Shown: positions 59,801 through 64,000 of the stretch, in pieces
Position numbering within the stretch: the first letter of the stretch is position 1
Layout: the number at the start of each line of letters is the position of its first letter
Assembly: GCF_026151205.1 (NCBI RefSeq)
Contig: NC_087083.1
Coordinates: forward strand, 9,483,460 to 9,547,459
Direction: 5' to 3'
DNA: 64,000 nt
Origin: Bolinopsis microptera
Taxonomy: Eukaryota > Ctenophora > Tentaculata > Lobata > Bolinopsidae
Made by a program: the position numbers and the translations under genes
Notes under the pieces: model-generated
Database searches by the model: none
The model's input: only the letters and a program-made list of their open reading frames with translations
Told to the model about the DNA's origin: nothing

Positions 59801-62553
59801 TGAGGGAAACTACTAGTGACATTAGGAATGAGGGAAACTACTAGTGACAAAAGGAATGAGGGAAACTACTAGTGACAAAAGGAATGAGGGAAACTACTAG
59901 TGACATTAGGAATGAGGGAAACTACTAGTGACATTAGGAATGAGGGAAACTACTAGTGACAAAAGGAATGAGGGAAACTACTAGTGACATTAGGAATGAG
60001 GGAAACTACTAGTGACATTAGGAGCTAGTGACACTACTAGTGACATAAGGAATGAGGGAAACTACTAGTGACATTAGGAACTAGTGACACTACTAGTGAC
60101 AAAAGGAATGAGGGAAACTACTAGTGACAAAAGGAATGAGGGAAACTACTAGTGACATTAGGAATGAGGGAAACTACTAGTGACATTAGGAGCTAGTGAC
60201 ACTACTAGTGACAAAAGGAATGAGGGAAACTACTAGTGACATTAGGAACTAGTGACACTACTAGTGACATAAGGAATGAGGGAAACTACTAGTGACATTA
60301 GGAACTAGTGACACTTCTAGTGACATAAGGAATGAGGGAAACTACTAGTGACAAAAGGAATGAGGGAAACTACTAGTGACAAAATGAATTAGGGAAACTA
60401 CTAGTGACAAAATGAATTAGGGAAACTACTAGTGACAAAAGGAATGAGGGAAACTACTAGTGACATTAGGAACTAGTGACACTACTAGTGACAAAAGGAA
60501 TGAGGGAAACTACTAGTGACAAAAGGAATGAGGGAAACTACTAGTGACAAAATGAATGAGGGAAACTACTAGTGACAAAAGGAATGAGGGAAACTACTAG
60601 TGACAAAATGAATTAGGGAAACTACTAGTGACATAAGGAATGAGGGAAACTACTAGTGACAAAATGAATGAGGGAAACTACTAGTGACAAAAGGAATGAG
60701 GGAAACTACTAGTGACAAAAGGAATGAGGGAAACTACTAGTGACAAAAGGAATGAGGGAAACTACTAGTGACAAAAGGAACTAGTGACACTACTAGTGAC
60801 AAAAGGAATGAGGGAAACTACTAGTGACATTAGGAACTAGTGACACTACTAGTGACAAAAGGAATGAGGGAAACTACTAGTGACATTAGGAACTAGTGAC
60901 ACTACTAGTGACAAAAGGAATGAGGGAAACTACTAGTGACAAAAGGAACTAGTGACACTACTAGTGACAAAAGGAATGAGGGAAACTACTAGTGACATTA
61001 GGAATGAGGGAAACTACTAGTGACAAAAGGAATGAGGGAAACTACTAGTGACATTAGGAACTAGTGACACTACTAGTGACAAAAGGAATGAGGGAAACTA
61101 CTAGTGACATTAGGAATGAGGGAAACTACTAGTGACAAAAGGAACTAGTGACACTACTAGTGACAAAAGGAATGAGGGAAACTACTAGTGACATTAGGAA
61201 TGAGGGAAACTACTAGTGACAAAAGGAATGAGGGAAACTACTAGTGACAAAAGGAATGAGGGAAACTACTAGTGACAAAAGGAACTAGTGACACTACTAG
61301 TGACAAAAGGAATGAGGGAAACTACTAGTGACATTAGGAACTAGTGACACTACTAGTGACAAAAGGAATGAGGGAAACTACTAGTGACATTAGGAATGAG
61401 GGAAACTACTAGTGACATAAGGAATGAGGGAAACTACTAGTGACAAAAGGAATGAGGGAAACTACTAGTGACATTAGGAACTAGTGACACTACTAGTGAC
61501 AAAAGGAATGAGGGAAACTACTAGTGACATTAGGAACTAGTGACACTACTAGTGACATAAGGAATGAGGGAAACTACTAGTGACAAAAGGAATGAGGGAA
61601 ACTACTAGTGACATTAGGAGCTAGTGACACTACTAGTGACAAAAGGAATGAGGGAAACTACTAGTGACATTAGGAACTAGTGACACTACTAGTGACAAAA
61701 GGAATGAGGGAAACTACTAGTGACAAAAGGAATGAGGGAAACTACTAGTGACATTAGGAATGAGGGAAACTACTAGTGACAAAAGGAATGAGGGAAACTA
61801 CTAGTGACAAAATGAATTAGGGAAACTACTAGTGACAAAATGAATTAGGGAAACTACTAGTGACAAAATGAATTAGGGAAACTACTAGTGACATTAGGAG
61901 CTAGTGACACTACTAGTGACAAAATGAATTAGGGAAACTACTAGTGACAAAAGGAATGAGGGAAACTACTAGTGACAAAATGAATTAGGGAAACTACTAG
62001 TGACAAAATGAATTAGGGAAACTACTAGTGACATAAGGAATGAGGGAAACTACTAGTGACAAAAGGAATGAGGGAAACTACTAGTGACATTAGGAGCTAG
62101 TGACACTACTAGTGACAAAAGGAATAAGGGACACTACTAGTGACATAAGGAATGAGGGAAACTACTAGTGACATTAGGAACTAGTGACACTACTAGTGAC
62201 AAAAGGAATGAGGGAAACTACTAGTGACATTAGGAACTAGTGACACTACTAGTGACATAAGGAATGAGGGAAACTACTAGTGACAAAAGGAATGAGGGAA
62301 ACTACTAGTGACAAAAGGAATGAGGGAAACTACTAGTGACAAAATGAATTAGGGAAACTACTAGTGACAAAATGAATGAGGGAAACTACTAGTGACAAAA
62401 TGAATTAGGGAAACTACTAGTGACAAAAGGAATGAGGGAAACTACTAGTGACAAAATGAATTAGGGAAACTACTAGTGACAAAATGAATTAGGGAAACTA
62501 CTAGTGACAAAATTAATGAGGGAAACTACTAGTGACAAAATGAATGAGGGAAA
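50875..62553. repeat. 11-kb satellite of 28-bp monomers (about 410 copies)
   Basis: From about 51110 onward the array is continuous; 50875-51110 is a broken edge. Class 1 monomers read ACTACTAGTGACAAAAGGAA plus TGAGGGAA; class 2 read ACTACTAGTGACATTAGGAA plus CTAGTGAC. Both are 28 bp. Sub-variants differ at ACAAAA/ACATAA/ACATTA, GGAA/TGAA and AATGAG/AATAAG/AATTAG. The order of variants is itself repeated over distances of about 1.9 kb, so larger blocks were duplicated. Every monomer holds the palindrome ACTAGT. No coding frame. Confidence 0.95.
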
Positions 62554-64000
62554 CCTGAGGCAAGACAAGGTTACATGCAATATTCGAGGTACTGGTAGAT
62601 TTCGCTGACGAACATTTACCAAACGTCGTAAAATGAGTGCTATCATCATATCGGATTGTCAGATTGGTCTGAGGAGTTCAGGACTTGGCTGAAGGGACTG
62701 ATACAGCTTAGTTTTGATTCGGCAGTCTTGAAGAATGCAGACAACTGGTATGAGGTCGTTAACGGTGTACCCACTGGAGGTATCAATTCAGTGGATTGCG
62801 GTAACATTGCTTTGTTCTTTGTCCTAAAGAGTCTGGTTTACGACCCGGTTGTTAGACCAGAGGAGCTCAAGAACCTTGATCGGTTTGTGGATGATATTTC
62901 GGGCCAAGGTATGTGGAGAGGTTCTATGATTGGTTTTGAAGAATGGGTAGGGTCATTACGCAGTAAGATGGTTGATAACTATGGCTTAGATATTACATAC
63001 GAAGTGAAACCAATCACGGAGTTCACTCAGTTCCTGGACATTCAGTACAAGTTTGTTGGAGGGAGACTCACAACAGATCTGTTTAGGAAACCTACTGACG
63101 CTAACAGGTATCTTGAATTCTCAAGTTTCCATCCACGACATACCTTCCGGAGTATAGTCTTCTCACAGGCACTTCGATACAGAAGGATAATCAATGATGA
63201 CGTCTTGCTGGATGAGAGATTGGCAGAGCTTCAGTTGTTTTTTGAACGGTCTTCATATCCTACTGATATGGTGAGAGAGGTCATCAGTGATGTCAGATCG
63301 ATACCAAGAACTTTACAGTACAAGGCAAAGGATCAGGGTCCCCCTTCTTTCACACCATGGATTGTTACATTCGGTGCGGGCTATGAGGAAACCAAGGAAA
63401 AGGCTAAAGAGGCCAGTAACATCATCTCAAATAGCCGTACATGGAGCAGTGAGAACCCTGAGAGGATCCCTAAACTCCAAGTGGTGACCAGGCGAGCCCC
63501 TAACTTAAAGGACACTTTATTCAAGAGAAAGAAGCTTGCCTTAGGTTCAGAGTCAAGAACAACTGACCCATGCACCAAACCTGGTGAGAAGAAGAAAGGC
63601 AGACCCTGCCAAACTTGTCACCTTGTTAGTGGCAATTCCATGGTCTCCAATAATGGACACTCAGTCAGAACTCAAGGTGGTAACTGTAAGACACGCAACA
63701 TTGTGTACGGCGCGACATGCAAACTTTGTACTGTTAATAACGTATACGTGGGAAAAACAGTCACCAGCCTCAGCCAACGTGTGAATGGTCATCGCAGTAA
63801 ATATTATGAGATTTTAGAGGCGAGTAGTAAGGGGAATGTTGAGAGCCACAGAGATTTTGATGACGAGAATGTTTTAGGGGCACATCTTTTTTCAGTTCAT
63901 AATTTGAGGGAGAGATCTGTTTTCAATGAAAGTTTCCATTTTGATATTTTGTGTTCTACATCCCCAGATAATATTAGAAAGTCAGAACAGTTTTATATTA
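62554..64000 (+). mobile_element. Penelope-like retroelement, truncated at 5' end
   Basis: The satellite stops at 62553 and retroelement sequence begins within the next 80 bp, starting inside the reverse transcriptase domain. The 5' part of the element is missing at this junction and the 3' end lies beyond the window. The truncation point at the satellite suggests insertion into, or recombination with, the satellite edge. Confidence 0.8.
62632..64000 (+). CDS. Penelope-like reverse transcriptase / GIY-YIG endonuclease (partial)
   Basis: The frame is open from after a TAA at 62629 to the window end, about 456 codons. The first 90 residues are the later part of the reverse transcriptase: NGVPTGG (the motif before the catalytic Asp pair) and RFVDDISG, whose two Asp are the catalytic YxDD-type pair (FVDD here). 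Then TEFTQFLDIQY and FRKPTDANRYLEFSSFHPRH, a signature typical of Penelope-like elements, followed by a helical linker. A zinc-binding-like CxxC (GRPCQTCH) precedes the GIY-YIG nuclease: IVYGATC, then VYVGKTVTSLSQRVNGHRS, with VY and YVG as variants of GIY and YIG. The RT fingers and the first catalytic Asp are absent, so this copy cannot encode a full enzyme. Penelope-like proteins copy their RNA at nicks made by the GIY-YIG nuclease. Confidence 0.9.

Noticed and set aside
50875-62553. CRISPR-like array
   Set aside because: There are no distinct spacers: the whole 28-bp unit repeats, the genome is eukaryotic and no cas genes are present.

Overview
The window is nuclear DNA of an animal, not of a bacterium or virus. 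The evidence is genes split by GT-AG introns with matching phases, class A (rhodopsin-like) seven-helix receptors, a secreted sushi-domain protein, TTAGGG-type repeats, several classes of eukaryotic transposon and a Penelope-like retroelement. Receptor style and transposon mix suggest an early-branching invertebrate such as a cnidarian, but the sequence alone does not fix the phylum. Base composition is AT-rich, and perhaps half of the window is repeat.

Layout. 1-3.2 kb: a near-perfect TCAGGG-type hexamer array (about 190 copies) and a 93-bp minisatellite. 3.2-14.3 kb: mostly non-coding DNA with MITEs, E-box clusters, a G-rich heptamer array and a 33-bp minisatellite. 14.35-15.93 kb: plus-strand gene with signal peptide, unrecognised domain and sushi domain. 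16.56-23.76 kb: minus-strand divergent 7TM gene in four exons; a TTAA-flanked transposon interrupts exon 2, and one intron carries a tandem array at each end. 25.5-31.2 kb: dispersed repeats and a plus-strand cysteine-rich gene with minisatellites in its introns. 31.6-41.7 kb: one nested stack of inverted-repeat elements. 41.86-48.2 kb: a minus-strand 10-exon GPCR gene (534 aa, every splice phase consistent) with an intronless, frameshifted second GPCR on the opposite strand inside its largest intron. 48.2-50.9 kb: non-coding, with a (TCCC)n tract, a dispersed repeat and twin palindromes. 50.9-62.55 kb: an 11-kb satellite of 28-bp monomers. 62.6-64 kb: a 5'-truncated Penelope-like element (reverse transcriptase plus GIY-YIG endonuclease) running off the window.

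The most unusual theme is that minisatellites repeatedly sit on or next to splice junctions: a unit containing an exon end plus its 5' splice site is amplified about 21 times, another array abuts the acceptor of the same intron, and a CCTCTAA array lies directly upstream of a receptor acceptor. Reading-frame breaks in two receptor genes, and a phase mismatch in the cysteine-rich gene, may be real decay or residual indel errors in the assembly.
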